A stretch of DNA of 64,000 nucleotides, from positions 1 to 64,000 of the forward strand of contig NW_027526723.1 in the NCBI RefSeq assembly GCF_052857255.1. The letters are read 5' to 3'. Under the pieces are notes generated by a model that saw only the letters and a list, made by a program, of their open reading frames with translations, ran no database searches and had not been told where the DNA came from. The first letter of the stretch is position 1. Every line of letters begins with the position of its first letter. This document shows positions 10,901 through 24,485 of the stretch, one piece after another. Made by a program: the position numbers and the translations under genes. The stretch comes from Amblyomma americanum. Its lineage: Eukaryota > Arthropoda > Arachnida > Ixodida > Ixodidae.

Positions 10901-12851
10901 TGTAAAATCGATGCTCGTGAATCTTGCTAGTTTCGATCTAAAACGATGTATCCCGTTGTTTTGAGCCGGAATACAAGTTTTCGCGCAGTTCTGAGAGAAA
11001 ATGTTTACACCTTTCTCTCGTATACTCTTCGAAGACTTGTAAAATCAATGCTCGTGAATCTTGCTAGTTTCGATCTAAAACGATGTGTCCCGTTGTTTTG
11101 AGCCAGAATACAAGTTTTCGCGCAGTTCTGAGAGAAAAAGTTTACACCTTTCTCTCGTCTACTCTTCGTCGACTTGTAAAATCGATGCTCGTGAATCTTG
11201 CTAGTTTCGATCTAAAACAATGTATCCCGTTGTTTTGAGCCGGAATACAAGTTTTCGCGCAGTTCTGAGAGAAAAAGTTTACGCCTTTCTCTCGTCTACT
11301 CTTCGACGATTTGTAAAATCGATGCTCGTCAATTTTGCTAGTTTCGATCTAAAACGATGTATCCTGTTGTTTTGAGCCGGAATACAAGTTTTCGCGCAGT
11401 TCTGAGAGAAAAAGTTTACACCTTTCTCTCGTGAACTCTTCGAAGACTTGTAAAATCGATGCTCGTGAAACTTGCTAGTTTCGATCTAAAACGATGTATC
11501 CCGTTGTTTTGAGCCGGGATACAAGTTTTCGCGCAGTTCTGAGAGAAAACGTTTACACCTTTCTCTCGTATACTCTTCGAAGACTTGTAAAATCGATGCT
11601 CGTGAATCTTGCTAGTTTCGATCTAAAACGATGTGTCCCGTTGTTTTGAGCCGGAATACAAGTTTACGCGCAGTTCTGAGAGGAAACGTTTACACCTTCC
11701 TCTCGTGTACTCCTCGACGACTTGTAAAATGGATGCTCGTCAATTTTGCTAGTTTCGATCTAAAACGATGTATCCTGTTGTTTTGAGCCGGAATACAAGT
11801 TTTCGCGCAGTTCTGAGAGAAAAAGTTTACGCCTTTCTCTCGTCTACTCTTCGACGATTTGTAAAATCGATGCTCGTCAATTTTGCTAGTTTCGATCTAA
11901 AACGATGTATCCTGTTGTTTTGAGCCGGAATACAAGTTTTCGCGCAGTTCTGAGAGAAAAAGTTTACACCTTTCTCTCGTGAACTCTTCGAAGACTTGTA
12001 AAATCGATGCTCGTGAAACTTGCTAGTTTCGATCTAAAACGATGTATCCCGTTGTTTTGAGCCGGGATACAAGTTTTCGCGCAGTTCTGAGAGAAAACGT
12101 TTACACCTTTCTCTCGTATACTCTTCGAAGACTTGTAAAATCGATGCTCGTGAATCTTGCTAGTTTCGATCTAAAACGATGTGTCCCGTTGTTTTGAGCC
12201 GGAATACAAGTTTACGCGCAGTTCTGAGAGGAAACGTTTACACCTTCCTCTCGTGTACTCCTCGACGACTTGTAAAATGGATGCTCGTCAATTTTGCTAG
12301 TTTCGATCTAAAACGATGTATCCCGTTGTTTTGAGCCGGAATACAAGTTTACGCGCAGTTCTGAGAGGAAACGTTTACACCTTCCTCTCGTGTACTCCTC
12401 GACGACTTGTAAAATGGATGCTCGTGAATCTTGCTAGTTTCGATCTAAAACAATGTATCCCGTTGTTTTGAGCCGGAATACAAGTTTTCGCGCAGTTCTG
12501 AGAGAAAAAGTTTACGCCTTTCTCTCGTCTACTCTTCGACGATTTGTAAAATCGATGCTCGTCAATTTTGCTAGTTTCGATCTAAAACGATGTATCCTGT
12601 TGTTTTGAGCCGGAATACAAGTTTTCGCGCAGTTCTGAGAGAAAAAGTTTACACCTTTCTCTCGTGAACTCTTCGAAGACTTGTAAAATCGATGCTCGTG
12701 AAACTTGCTAGTTTCGATCTAAAACGATGTATCCCGTTGTTTTGAGCCGGGATACAAGTTTTCGCGCAGTTCTGAGAGAAAACGTTTACACCTTTCTCTC
12801 GTATACTCTTCGAAGACTTGTAAAATCGATGCTCGTGAATCTTGCTAGTTT
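4910..12851 (+). repeat. Tandem duplication of a 29-monomer, 3966-bp unit
   Basis: Bases 4910-8875 are repeated at 8876-12851. Private markers keep the 3966-bp offset: CGTCTCTCTTCG at about 5416 and 9382, GTAATATCG at about 5162 and 9128, AAGATTTCGCG at about 6472 and 10438. The length is 29 x 137 minus 7 bp, accounted for by one 3-bp, one 2-bp and two 1-bp deletions. The outer limits are set by the first mismatches (4909 against 8875, 8886 against 12852). At least one difference exists (AAAAAG at about 5940, AAAACG at about 9906). Inside each copy a run marked by GTGAAACTTG recurs at 548 and 685 bp (4 and 5 monomers). Confidence 0.85.
5322..7232 (+). repeat. Complete 14-monomer cycle of the first family
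   Basis: From one CAATGTATCCC/TTTACGCC monomer to the next there are 14 monomers in 1911 bp (14 x 137 minus 7). In order, the markers are: CAATG with TTTACGCC; CCGGCATAC with CCTTCCTCTCG; GTCTCCCGG; CGCTACTTATC (3-bp deletion); GTTCTAAAACG with GGATTAC; GCTTACACCATT; AAAAGGATGTATCCGTT; AAAGCG with ATACTGTTCG; AAGATTTCG with GTGAGAAA; AAAATGATG with AGTGCTGAG; TATGCCGTTC with a 2-bp deletion; GTTTTGATC; GTATACTCTTCG; and GTGTCCC with CGTCGAC. The cycle recurs at 9288-11198, and as a 15-monomer version (one monomer doubled) between the CAATG copies at 33906 and 35957. Confidence 0.8.
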
Positions 12852-12978
12852 CGATCTAAAACGATGTGTCCCGTTGTTTTGAGCCGGAATACAAGTTTAC
12901 GCGCAGTTCTGAGAGGAAACGTTTACACCTTCCTCTCGTGTACTCCTCGACGACTTGTAAAATGGATGCTCGTCAATT

Positions 12979-14431
12979 TTGCTAGTTTCGATCTAAAACG
13001 ATGTATCCCGTTGTTTTGAGCCGGAATACAAGATTTCGCGCAGTTCTGTGAGAAAAAGTTTACACCTTTCTCTCGTCTACTCTTCGACGTCTTGTAAAAT
13101 TTAAGTGCGTAAATCTCGCTACTTTCGATCTAAAATGATGTATCCCGTTGTTTTGAGCCGGAATACAAGTTTTCGCGCAGTGCTGAGAGAAAAAGTTTAC
13201 ACCTTTCTCTCGTCTACTCTTCGACGACTTGTAAAATCGATGCTCGTGAATCTTGCTAGTTTCGTTCTAAAACGATGTATGCCGTTCTTTTGAGCTGGAA
13301 TACAAGTTTTCGCGCAGTTCTGAGAAAAAGTTTACACCTTTCTCTTGTCTACTCTTCGACGACTTGTAAAATCGATGCTCGTCAATTTTGCTAGTTTTGA
13401 TCTAAAACGATGTATCCCGTTGTTTTGAGCCGGAATACAAGTTTTCGCGCAGTTCTGAGAGAAAAAGTTTACACCTTTCTCTCGTGTACTCTTCGACGAC
13501 TTGTAAAATCGATGCTCGTGAATCTTGCTAGTTTCGATCTAAAACGATGTATCCCGTTGTTTTGAGCCGGAATACAAGTTTTCGCGCAGTTCTGAGAGAA
13601 AATGTTTACACCTTTCTCTCGTATACTCTTCGAAGACTTGTAAAATCAATGCTCGTGAATCTTGCTAGTTTCGATCTAAAACGATGTGTCCCGTTGTTTT
13701 GAGCCAGAATACAAGTTTTCGCGCAGTTCTGAGAGAAAAAGTTTACACCTTTCTCTCGTCTACTCTTCGTCGACTTGTAAAATCGATGCTCGTGAATCTT
13801 GCTAGTTTCGATCTAAAACAATGTATCCCGTTGTTTTGAGCCGGAATACAAGTTTTCGCGCAGTTCTGAGAGAAAAAGTTTACGCCTTTCTCTCGTCTAC
13901 TCTTCGACGATTTGTAAAATCGATGCTCGTCAATTTTGCTAGTTTCGATCTAAAACGATGTATCCTGTTGTTTTGAGCCGGAATACAAGTTTTCGCGCAG
14001 TTCTGAGAGAAAAAGTTTACACCTTTCTCTCGTGAACTCTTCGAAGACTTGTAAAATCGATGCTCGTGAAACTTGCTAGTTTCGATCTAAAACGATGTAT
14101 CCCGTTGTTTTGAGCCGGGATACAAGTTTTCGCGCAGTTCTGAGAGAAAACGTTTACACCTTTCTCTCGTATACTCTTCGAAGACTTGTAAAATCGATGC
14201 TCGTGAATCTTGCTAGTTTCGATCTAAAACGATGTGTCCCGTTGTTTTGAGCCGGAATACAAGTTTACGCGCAGTTCTGAGAGGAAACGTTTACACCTTC
14301 CTCTCGTGTACTCCTCGACGACTTGTAAAATGGATGCTCGTCAATTTTGCTAGTTTCGATCTAAAACGATGTATCCTGTTGTTTTGAGCCGGAATACAAG
14401 TTTTCGCGCAGTTCTGAGAGAAAAAGTTTAC
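12979..14431 (+). repeat. Third, partial copy of the 3966-bp unit
   Basis: This segment repeats 10378-11830 at an offset of 2601 bp (1453 bp). It starts after a mismatch at 12978, near the GTCAATTTT / GTGAATCTT difference. It stops at 14431, where TTTACACC replaces TTTACGCC. It lies directly after the second full copy, so the 29-monomer unit was amplified at least 2.4 times, with a deletion at the junction near 12852-12978. Confidence 0.8.
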
Positions 14432-15897
14432 ACCTTTCTCTCGTGTACTCTTCGAAGACTTGTAAAATCGATGCTCGTGAATCTTGCTAGTTTCGATCTA
14501 AAACGATGTATCCCGTTGTTTTGAGCCGGAATACAAGTTTTCGCGCAGTTCTGAGAGAAAAAGTTTACACCTTTCTCTCGTATACTCTTCGAAGACTTGT
14601 AAAATCGATGCTCGCGAATCTTGCTAGTTTCGATCTAAAACGATGTGTCCCGTTCTTTTGAGCTGGAATACAAGTTTCGCGCAGTTCTGAGAAAAAGTTT
14701 ACACCTTTCTCTCGTCTACTCTTCGACGACTTGTAAAATGGATGCTCGTCAATTTTGCTAGTTTTGATCTAAAACGATGTATCCCGTTGTTTTGAGCCGG
14801 AATACAAGTTTTCGCGCAGTTCTGAGAGAAAAAGTTTACACCTTTCTCTCGTGTACTCTTCGACGACTTGTAAAATTGATGCTCGTGAATCTTGCTAGTT
14901 TCGATCTAAAACGATGTATCCCGTTGTTTTGAGCCGGAATACAAGTTTTCGCGCAGTTCTGAGAGAAAAAGTTTACACCTTTCTCTCGTATACTCTTCGA
15001 AGACTTGTAAAATCGATGCTCGTGAATCTTGCTAGTTTCGATCTAAAACGATGTGGCCCGTTGTTTTGAGCCGGAATACAAGTTTTCGCGCAGTTCTGAG
15101 AGAAAAAGTTTACACCTTTCTCTCGTCTACTCTTCGTCGACTTGTAAAATCGATGCTCGTGAATCTTGCTAGTTTCGATCTAAAACAATGTATCCCGTTG
15201 TTTTGAGCCGGAATACAAGTTTTCGCGCAGTTCTGAGAGAAAAAGTTTACGCCTTTCTCTCGTCTACTCATCGACGATTTGTAAAATCGATGCTCGTGAA
15301 TCTTGCTAGTTTCGACCTAAAACGATGTATCCCGTTGGTTTGAGCCGGCATACAAGTTTACGCGCAGTTCTGAGAGAAAAAGTTTACACCTTCCTCTCGT
15401 GTACTCCTCGACGACTTGTAAAATCGATGCTCGTGAATCTTGCTAGTTTCGATCTAAAAGGATGTATCCCGTTGTTTTGAGCCGGAATACAAGTTTTCGC
15501 GCAGTTCTGAGAGAAAAAGTTTACACCTTTCTCTCGTGTACTCTTCGACGACTTGTAAAATTGATGCTCGTGAATCTTGCTAGTTTCGATCTAAAACGAT
15601 GTATCCCGTTGTTTTGAGCCGGAATACAAGTTTTCGCGCAGTTCTGAGAGAAAAAGTTTACACCTTTCTCTCGTATACTCTTCGAAGACTTGTAAAATCG
15701 ATGCTCGTGAATCTTGCTAGTTTCGATCTAAAACGATGTGGCCCGTTGTTTTGAGCCGGAATACAAGTTTTCGCGCAGTTCTGAGAGAAAAAGTTTACAC
15801 CTTTCTCTCGTCTACTCTTCGTCGACTTGTAAAATCGATGCTCGTGAATCTTGCTAGTTTCGATCTAAAACAATGTATCCCGTTGTTTTGAGCCGGC
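14432..15897 (+). repeat. Linker monomers between two duplication blocks
   Basis: About eleven monomers continue the first family in the order GTATACTC, GTGTCCCGTTC with GAGCTGG, GTTTTGATC, GTATACTC, GTGGCCC, CAATG, CCGGCATAC, then a second GTATACTC/GTGGCCC/CAATG run. Much of it matches 18400-19450 and 21960-22960. One monomer near 14650 has lost a T (AAGTTTCGCG). No unique sequence. Confidence 0.75.
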
Positions 15898-18800
15898 ATA
15901 CAAGTTTACGCGCAGTTCTGAGAGAAAAAGTTTACACCTTCCTCTCGTGTACTCCTCGACGACTTGTAAAATCGATGCTCGTGAATCTTGCTAGTTTCGA
16001 TCTAAAACGATGTATCCCGTTGTTTTGAGCCGGCATACAAGTTTACGCGCAGTTCTGAGAGAAAAAGTTTGCACCTTCCTCTCGTGTACTCCTCGACGAC
16101 TTGTAAAATCGATGCTCGTGAATCTTGCTAGTTTCGATCTAAAACGATGTCTCCCGGTGTTTTGAGCCGGAATACAAGTTTTCGCGCAGTTCTGAGAGAA
16201 AACGTTTACACCTTTCTCTCGTCTACGCTTCGACGACTTGTAAAATTGAAGTGCGTAAATCTCGCTACTTATCTAAAATGATGTATCCCATTGTTTTGAG
16301 CCGGAATACAAGTTTTCGCGCAGTTCTGAGAGAAAACGTTTACACCTTTCTCCCGTCTACTCTTCGACGACTTGTAAAATCGATGCTCGTGAATCTTGCT
16401 AGTTTCGTTCTAAAACGATGTATCCCGTTCTTTTGAGCTGGATTACAAGTTTTCGCGCAGTTCTAAGAGAAAAAGTTTACACCTTTCTCTCGTCTACTCT
16501 TCGAGGACTTGTAAAATCGATGCTCGAGAACCTTGCTAGTTTCGATCTAAAACGATGTATCCCGTTGTTTTGAGCCGGAATACAAGTTTTCGCGCAGTTC
16601 TGAAAGAAAAAGCTTACACCATTCTCTCGTCTACTCTTCGACGATTTGTAAAATCGATGCTCGTGAATCTTGCTAGTTTCGACCTAAAAGGATGTATCCG
16701 TTGTTTTGAGCCGGAATACAAGTTTTCGCACAGTTGTGAGAGAAAAAGTTTACACCTTTCTCTCGTGTACTCTTCGAGGACTTGTAAAATTGATGCTCGT
16801 GAATCTTGCTAGTTTCGATCTAAAGCGATGTATCCCGTTGTCTTGAGCCGGCATACAAGTTTTCGCGCAGATCTGAGAGAAAAAGTTTACACCTTTCTCT
16901 CGTATACTGTTCGAAGACTTGTAAACTCGATGCTCGTGAATCTTGCTAGTTTCGATCTAAAACGATGTATCCCGTTGTTTTGAGCCGGAATACAAGATTT
17001 CGCGCAGTTCTGTGAGAAAAAGTTTACACCTTTCTCTCGTCTACTCTTCGACGTCTTGTAAAATTTAAGTGCGTAAATCTCGCTACTTTCGATCTAAAAT
17101 GATGTATCCCGTTGTTTTGAGCCGGAATACAAGTTTTCGCGCAGTGCTGAGAGAAAAAGTTTACACCTTTCTCTCGTCTACTCTTCGACGACTTCTAAAA
17201 TCGATGCTCGTGAATCTTGCTAGTTTCGTTCTAAAACGATGTATGCCGTTCTTTTGAGCTGGAATACAAGTTTTCGCGCAGTTCTGAGAAAAAGTTTACA
17301 CCTTTCTCTTGTCTACTCTTCGACGACTTGTAAAATCGATGCTCGTCAATTTTGCTAGTTTTGAGCTAAAACGATGTATCCCGTTGTTTTGAGCCGGAAT
17401 ACAAGTTTTCGCGCAGTTCTGAGAGAAAAAGTTTACACCTTTCTCTCGTGTACTCTTCGACGACTTGTAAAATCGATGCTCGTGAATCTTGCTAGTTTCG
17501 ATCTAAAACGATGTATCCCGTTGTTTTGAGCCGGAATACAAGTTTTCGCGCAGTTCTGAGAGAAAATGTTTACACCTTTCTCTCGTATACTCTTCGAAGA
17601 CTTGTAAAATCAATGCTCGTGAATCTTGCTAGTTTCGATCTAAAACGATGTGTCCCGTTGTTTTGAGCCAGAATACAAGTTTTCGCGCAGTTCTGAGAGA
17701 AAAAGTTTACACCTTTCTCTCGTCTACTCTTCGTCGACTTGTAAAATCGATGCTCGTGAATCTTGCTAGTTTCGATCTAAAACGATGTGGCCCGTTGTTT
17801 TGAGCCGGAATACAAGTTTTCGCGCAGTTCTGAGAGAAAAAGTTTACGCCTTTCTCTCGTCTACTCTTCGACGATTTGTAAAATCGATGCTCGTCAATTT
17901 TGCTAGTTTCGATCTAAAACGATGTATCCTGTTGTTTTGAGCCGGAATACAAGTTTTCGCGCAGTTCTGAGAGAAAAAGTTTACACCTTTCTCTCGTGAA
18001 CTCTTCGAAGACTTGTAAAATCGATGCTCGTGAAACTTGCTAGTTTCGATCTAAAACGATGTATCCCGTTGTTTTGAGCTGGGATACAAGTTTTCGCGCA
18101 GTTCTGAGAGAAAAAGTTTACACCTTTCTCTCGTATACTCTTCGAAGACTTGTAAAATCGATGCTCGTGAATCTTGCTAGTTTCGATCTAAAACGATGTG
18201 TCCCGTTGTTTTGAGCCGGAATACAAGTTTACGCGCAGTTCTGAGAGGAAACGTTTACACCTTCCTCTCGTGTACTCCTCGACGACTTGTAAAATGGATG
18301 CTCGTCAATTTTGCTAGTTTCGATCTAAAACGATGTATCCTGTTGTTTTGAGCCGGAATACAAGTTTTCGCGCAGTTCTGAGAGAAAAAGTTTACACCTT
18401 TCTCTCGTGTACTCTTCGAAGACTTGTAAAATCGATGCTCGTGAATCTTGCTAGTTTCGATCTAAAACGATGTATCCCGTTGTTTTGAGCCGGAATACAA
18501 GTTTTCGCGCAGTTCTGAGAGAAAAAGTTTACACCTTTCTCTCGTATACTCTTCGAAGACTTGTAAAATCGATGCTCGCGAATCTTGCTAGTTTCGATCT
18601 AAAACGATGTGTCCCGTTCTTTTGAGCTGGAATACAAGTTTTCGCGCAGTTCTGAGAAAAAGTTTACACCTTTCTCTCGTCTACTCTTCGACGACTTGTA
18701 AAATCGATGCTCGTCAATTTTGCTAGTTTTGATCTAAAACGATGTATCCCGTTGTTTTGAGCCGGAATACAAGTTTTCGCGCAGTTCTGAGAGAAAAAGT

Positions 18801-21800
18801 TTACACCTTTCTCTCGTGTACTCTTCGACGACTTGTAAAATTGATGCTCGTGAATCTTGCTAGTTTCGATCTAAAACGATGTATCCCGTTGTTTTGAGCC
18901 GGAATACAAGTTTTCGCGCAGTTCTGAGAGAAAAAGTTTACACCTTTCTCTCGTATACTCTTCGAAGACTTGTAAAATCGATGCTCGTGAATCTTGCTAG
19001 TTTCGATCTAAAACGATGTGGCCCGTTGTTTTGAGCCGGAATACAAGTTTTCGCGCAGTTCTGAGAGAAAAAGTTTACACCTTTCTCTCGTCTACTCTTC
19101 GTCGACTTGTAAAATCGATGCTCGTGAATCTTGCTAGTTTCGATCTAAAACAATGTATCCCGTTGTTTTGAGCCGGAATACAAGTTTTCGCGCAGTTCTG
19201 AGAGAAAAAGTTTACGCCTTTCTCTCGTCTACTCTTCGACGATTTGTAAAATCGATGCTCGTGAATCTTGCTAGTTTCGACCTAAAACGATGTATCCCGT
19301 TGTTTTGAGCCGGCATACAAGTTTACGCGCAGTTCTGAGAGAAAAAGTTTACACCTTCCTCTCGTGTACTCCTCGACGACTTGTAAAATCGATGCTCGTG
19401 AATCTTGCTAGTTTCGATCTAAAACGATGTCTCCCGGTGTTTTGAGCCGCAATACAAGTTTACGCGCAGTTCTGAGAGAAAAAGTTTACACCTTCCTCTC
19501 GTGTACTCCTCGACGACTTGTAAAATCGATGCTCGTGAATCTTGCTAGTTTCGATCTAAAACGATGTATCCCGTTGTTTTGAGCCGGCATACAAGTTTAC
19601 GCGCAGTTCTGAGAGAAAAAGTTTGCACCTTCCTCTCGTGTACTCCTCGACGACTTGTAAAATCGATGCTCGTGAATCTTGCTAGTTTCGATCTAAAACG
19701 ATGTCTCCCGGTGTTTTGAGCCGGAATACAAGTTTTCGCGCAGTTCTGAGAGAAAAAGTTTACACCTTTCTCTCGTCTACGCTTCGACGACTTGTAAAAT
19801 TGAAGTGCGTAAATCTCGCTACTTATCTAAAATGATGTATCCCATTGTTTTGAGCCGGAATACAAGTTTTCGCGCAGTTCTTAGAGAAAACGTTTACACC
19901 TTTCTCCCGTCTACTCTTCGACGACTTGTAAAATCGATGCTCGTGAATCTTGCTAGTTTCGTTCTAAAACGATGTATCCCGTTCTTTTGAGCTGGATTAC
20001 AAGTTTTCGCGCAGTTCTAAGAGAAAAAGTTTACACCTTTCTCTCGTCTACTCTTCGAGGACTTGTAAAATCGATGCTCGAGAACCTTGCTAGTTTCGAT
20101 CTAAAACAATGTATCCCGTTGTTTTGAGCCGGAATACAAGTTTTCGCGCAGTTCTGAAAGAAAAAGCTTACACCATTCTCTCGTCTACTCTTCGACGATT
20201 TGTAAAATCGATGCTCGTGAATCTTGCTAGTTTCGACCTAAAAGGATGTATCCGTTGTTTTGAGCCGGAATACAAGTTTTCGCACTGTTGTGAGAGAAAA
20301 AGTTTACACCTTTCTCTCGTGTACTCTTCGAGGACTTGTAAAATTGATGCTCGTGAATCTTGCTAGTTTCGATCTAAAGCGATGTATCCCGTTGTCTTGA
20401 GCCGGCATACAAGTTTTCGCGCAGATCTGAGAGAAAAAGTTTACACCTTTCTCTCGTATACTGTTCGAAGACTTGTAAACTCGATGCTCGTGAATCTTGC
20501 TAGTTTCGATCTAAAACGATGTATCCCGTTGTTTTGAGCCGGAATACAAGATTTCGCGCAGTTCTGTGAGAAAAAGTTTACACCTTTCTCTCGTCTACTC
20601 TTCGACGTCTTGTAAAATTTAAGTGCGTAAATCTCGCTACTTTCGATCTAAAATGATGTATCCCGTTGTTTTGAGCCGGAATACAAGTTTTCGCGCAGTG
20701 CTGAGAGAAAAAGTTTACACCTTTCTCTCGTCTACTCTTCGACGACTTCTAAAATCGATGCTCGTGAATCTTGCTAGTTTCGTTCTAAAACGATGTATGC
20801 CGTTCTTTTGAGCTGGAATACAAGTTTTCGCGCAGTTCTGAGAAAAAGTTTACACCTTTCTCTTGTCTACTCTTCGACGACTTGTAAAATCGATGCTCGT
20901 CAATTTTGCTAGTTTTGAGCTAAAACGATGTATCCCGTTGTTTTGAGCCGGAATACAAGTTTTCGCGCAGTTCTGAGAGAAAAAGTTTACACCTTTCTCT
21001 CGTGTACTCTTCGACGACTTGTAAAATCGATGCTCGTGAATCTTGCTAGTTTCGATCTAAAACGATGTATCCCGTTGTTTTGAGCCGGAATACAAGTTTT
21101 CGCGCAGTTCTGAGAGAAAATGTTTACACCTTTCTCTCGTATACTCTTCGAAGACTTGTAAAATCAATGCTCGTGAATCTTGCTAGTTTCGATCTAAAAC
21201 GATGTGTCCCGTTGTTTTGAGCCAGAATACAAGTTTTCGCGCAGTTCTGAGAGAAAAAGTTTACACCTTTCTCTCGTCTACTCTTCGTCGACTTGTAAAA
21301 TCGATGCTCGTGAATCTTGCTAGTTTCGATATAAAACGATGTGGCCCGTTGTTTTGAGCCGGAATACAAGTTTTCGCGCAGTTCTGAGAGAAAAAGTTTA
21401 CGCCTTTCTCTCGTCTACTCTTCGACGATTTGTAAAATCGATGCTCGTCAATTTTGCTAGTTTCGATCTAAAACGATGTATCCTGTTGTTTTGAGCCGGA
21501 ATACAAGTTTTCGCGCAGTTCTGAGAGAAAAAGTTTACACCTTTCTCTCGTGAACTCTTCGAAGACTTGTAAAATCGATGCTCGTGAAACTTGCTAGTTT
21601 CGATCTAAAACGATGTATCCCGTTGTTTTGAGCCGGGATACAAGTTTTCGCGCAGTTCTGAGAGAAAAAGTTTACACCTTTCTCTCGTATACTCTTCGAA
21701 GACTTGTAAAATCGATGCTCGTGAATCTTGCTAGTTTCGATCTAAAACGATGTGTCCCGTTGTTTTGAGCCGGAATACAAGTTTACGCACAGTTCTGAGA

Positions 21801-23015
21801 GGAAACGTTTACACCTTCCTCTCGTGTACTCCTCGACGACTTGTAAAATGGATGCTCGTCAATTTTGCTAGTTTCGATCTAAAACGATGTATCCTGTTGT
21901 TTTGAGCCGGAATACAAGTTTTCGCGCAGTTCTGAGAGAAAAAGTTTACACCTTTCTCTCGTGTACTCTTCGAAGACTTGTAAAATCGATGCTCGTGAAT
22001 CTTGCTAGTTTCGATCTAAAACGATGTATCCCGTTGTTTTGAGCCGGAATACAAGTTTTCGCGCAGTTCTGAGAGAAAAAGTTTACACCTTTCTCTCGTA
22101 TACTCTTCGAAGACTTGTAAAATCGATGCTCGCGAATCTTGCTAGTTTCGATCTAAAACGATGTGTCCCGTTCTTTTGAGCTGGAATACAAGTTTTCGCG
22201 CAGTTCTGAGAAAAAGTTTACACCTTTCTCTCGTCTACTCTTCGACGACTTGTAAAATCGATGCTCGTCAATTTTGCTAGTTTTGATCTAAAACGATGTA
22301 TCCCGTTGTTTTGAGCCGGAATACAAGTTTTCGCGCAGTTCTGAGAGAAAAAGTTTACACCTTTCTCTCGTGTACTCTTCGACGACTTGTAAAATTGATG
22401 CTCGTGAATCTTGCTAGTTTCGATCTAAAACGATGTATCCCGTTGTTTTGAGCCGGAATACAAGTTTTCGCGCAGTTCTGAGAGAAAAAGTTTACACCTT
22501 TCTCTCGTATACTCTTCGAAGACTTGTAAAATCGATGCTCGTGAATCTTGCTAGTTTCGATCTAAAACGATGTGGCCCGTTGTTTTGAGCCGGAATACAA
22601 GTTTTCGCGCAGTTCTGAGAGAAAAAGTTTACACCTTTCTCTCGTCTACTCTTCGTCGACTTGTAAAATCGATGCTCGTGAATCTTGCTAGTTTCGATCT
22701 AAAACAATGTATCCCGTTGTTTTGAGCCGGAATACAAGTTTTCGCGCAGTTCTGAGAGAAAAAGTTTACGCCTTTCTCTCGTCTACTCTTCGACGATTTG
22801 TAAAATCGATGCTCGTGAATCTTGCTAGTTTCGACCTAAAACGATGTATCCCGTTGTTTTGAGCCGGCATACAAGTTTACGCGCAGTTCTGAGAGAAAAA
22901 GTTTACACCTTCCTCTCGTGTACTCCTCGACGACTTGTAAAATCGATGCTCGTGAATCTTGCTAGTTTCGATCTAAAACGATGTCTCCCGGTGTTTTGAG
23001 CCGCAATACAAGTTT
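15898..23015 (+). repeat. Tandem duplication of a 26-monomer, 3554-bp unit
   Basis: Bases 15898-19451 are repeated at 19452-23015 at a constant 3554-bp offset (26 x 137 minus 8). Shared private markers include GACTTCTAAAATC (about 17190 and 20744), GTTTTGAGCTAAAAC (about 17358 and 20912) and AAGTTTGCACC (about 16067 and 19621). I noted several differences: CGATG/CAATG at about 16553 and 20107, CACAGTTG/CACTGTTG at about 20284, GAGCTGGG/GAGCCGGG at about 18078 and 21632, and GATCTAAA/GATATAAA at about 21330. The copies are thus older than the 4110-bp pair but still very similar. Confidence 0.85.
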
Positions 23016-24485
23016 TCGCGCAGTTCTGAGAGAAAAAGTTTACACCTTTCTCTCGTCTACGCTTCGACGACTTGTAAAAGTGCGTAAATCTCGCTACTTT
23101 CGATATAAAATGATGTATCCCATTGTTTTGAGCCGGAATACAAGTTTTCGCGCAGTTCTGAGAGAAAAAGTTTACACCTTCCTCTCGTGTACTCCTCGAC
23201 GACTTGTAAAATCGATGCTCGTGAATCTTGCTAGTTTCGATCTAAAACGATGTCTCCCGGTGTTTTGAGCCGCAATACAAGTTTTCGCGCAGTTCTGAGA
23301 GAAAAAGTTTACACCTTTCTCTCGTCTACTCTTCGAGGACTTGTAAAATCGATGCTCGAGAATCTTGCTAGTTTCGATCTAAAACGATGTATCCCGTTGT
23401 TTTGAGCCGGAATACAAGTTTTCGCGCAGTTCTGAGAGAAAAAGCTTACACCATTCTCTCGTCTACTCTTCGACGATTTGTAAAATCGATGCTCGTGAAT
23501 CTTGCTAGTTTCGACCTAAAAGGATGTATCCGTTGTTTTGAGCCGGAATACAAGTTTTCGCACAGTTGTGAGAGAAAAAGTTTACACCTTTCTCTCGTGT
23601 ACTCTTCGAGGACTTGTAAAATTGATGCTCGTGAATCTTGCTAGTTTCGATCTAAAACGATGTATCCCGTTGTTTTGAGCCGGCATACAAGTTTTCGCGC
23701 AGTTCTGAGAGAAAAAGTTTACACCTTTCTCTCGTATACTGTTCGAAGACTTGTAAACTCGATGCTTGTGAATCTTGCTAGTTTCGATCTAAAACAATGT
23801 ATCCCGTTGTTTGAGCCGGAATACAAGTTTTCGCGCAGTTCTGTGAGAAAAAGTTTACACCTTTCTCTCGTCTACTCTTCGACGTCTTGTAAAATTGAAG
23901 TGCGTAAATCTCGCTACTTTCGATCTAAAATGATGTATCCCGTTGTTTTGAGCCGGAACACAAGTTTTCGCGCAGTGCTGAGAGAAAAAGTTTACACCTT
24001 TCTCTCGTCTACTCTTCGACGACTTGTAAAATCGATGCTCGTGAATCTTGCTAGTTTCGTTCTAAAACGATGTATGCCGTTCTTTTGAGCTGGAATACAA
24101 GTTTTCGCGCAGTTCTGAGAAAAAGTTTACACCTTTCTCTCGTCTACTCTTCGACGACTTGTAAAATCGATGCTCGTCAATTTTGCTAGTTTTGATCTAA
24201 AACGATGTATCCCGTTGTTTTGAGCCGGAATACAAGTTTTCGCGCAGTGCTGAGAGAAAAAGTTTACACCTTTCTCTCGTCTACTCTTCGACGAATTGTA
24301 AAATCGAAGTGCGTAAATCTCGTTACTTCCGAACTAAAATGATGTATCCCGTTGTTTTGAGCCTAAATACAAGTTTTCGCGCAGTGCTGAGAGAAAAAGT
24401 TTACACCTTTCTCTCGTCTACTCTTCGACGACTTGTAAAATCGATGCTCGTGAATCTTGCTAGTTTCGTTCTAAAACGATGTATG
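23016..24485 (+). repeat. First-family monomers with chimeric joints
   Basis: This stretch runs through GTGCGTAAATC (with the usual ATTGAA before it deleted near 23080), GATATAAAATG, CCTTCCTCTCG, GCTTACACC, AAAAGGATG, GCATAC, GTGAGAAA and AGTGCTGAG monomers. The 137-bp monomer starting at 24458 is chimeric: TATGCC type on the left, GGTGTTTTG/CTACGCTTCG type on the right. A monomer near 24340-24370 has a private GAGCCTAAATAC. Nothing but satellite is present. Confidence 0.75.

Noticed and set aside
23660..24088. Open reading frames of 60-142 codons beginning MYPVVLSRNTSF or MRKSRY, repeated through the window
   Set aside because: The period is 137, not a multiple of 3, so any frame passes through all three phases in successive monomers and in the consensus meets a stop within about 171 nt. 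The longer frames exist only where monomer variants remove a stop or shift the phase (such as TATCCGTT or GTTTGAGCC). They read the same DNA that is otherwise repeated in every frame, and I see no codon bias, promoter or unique flank.
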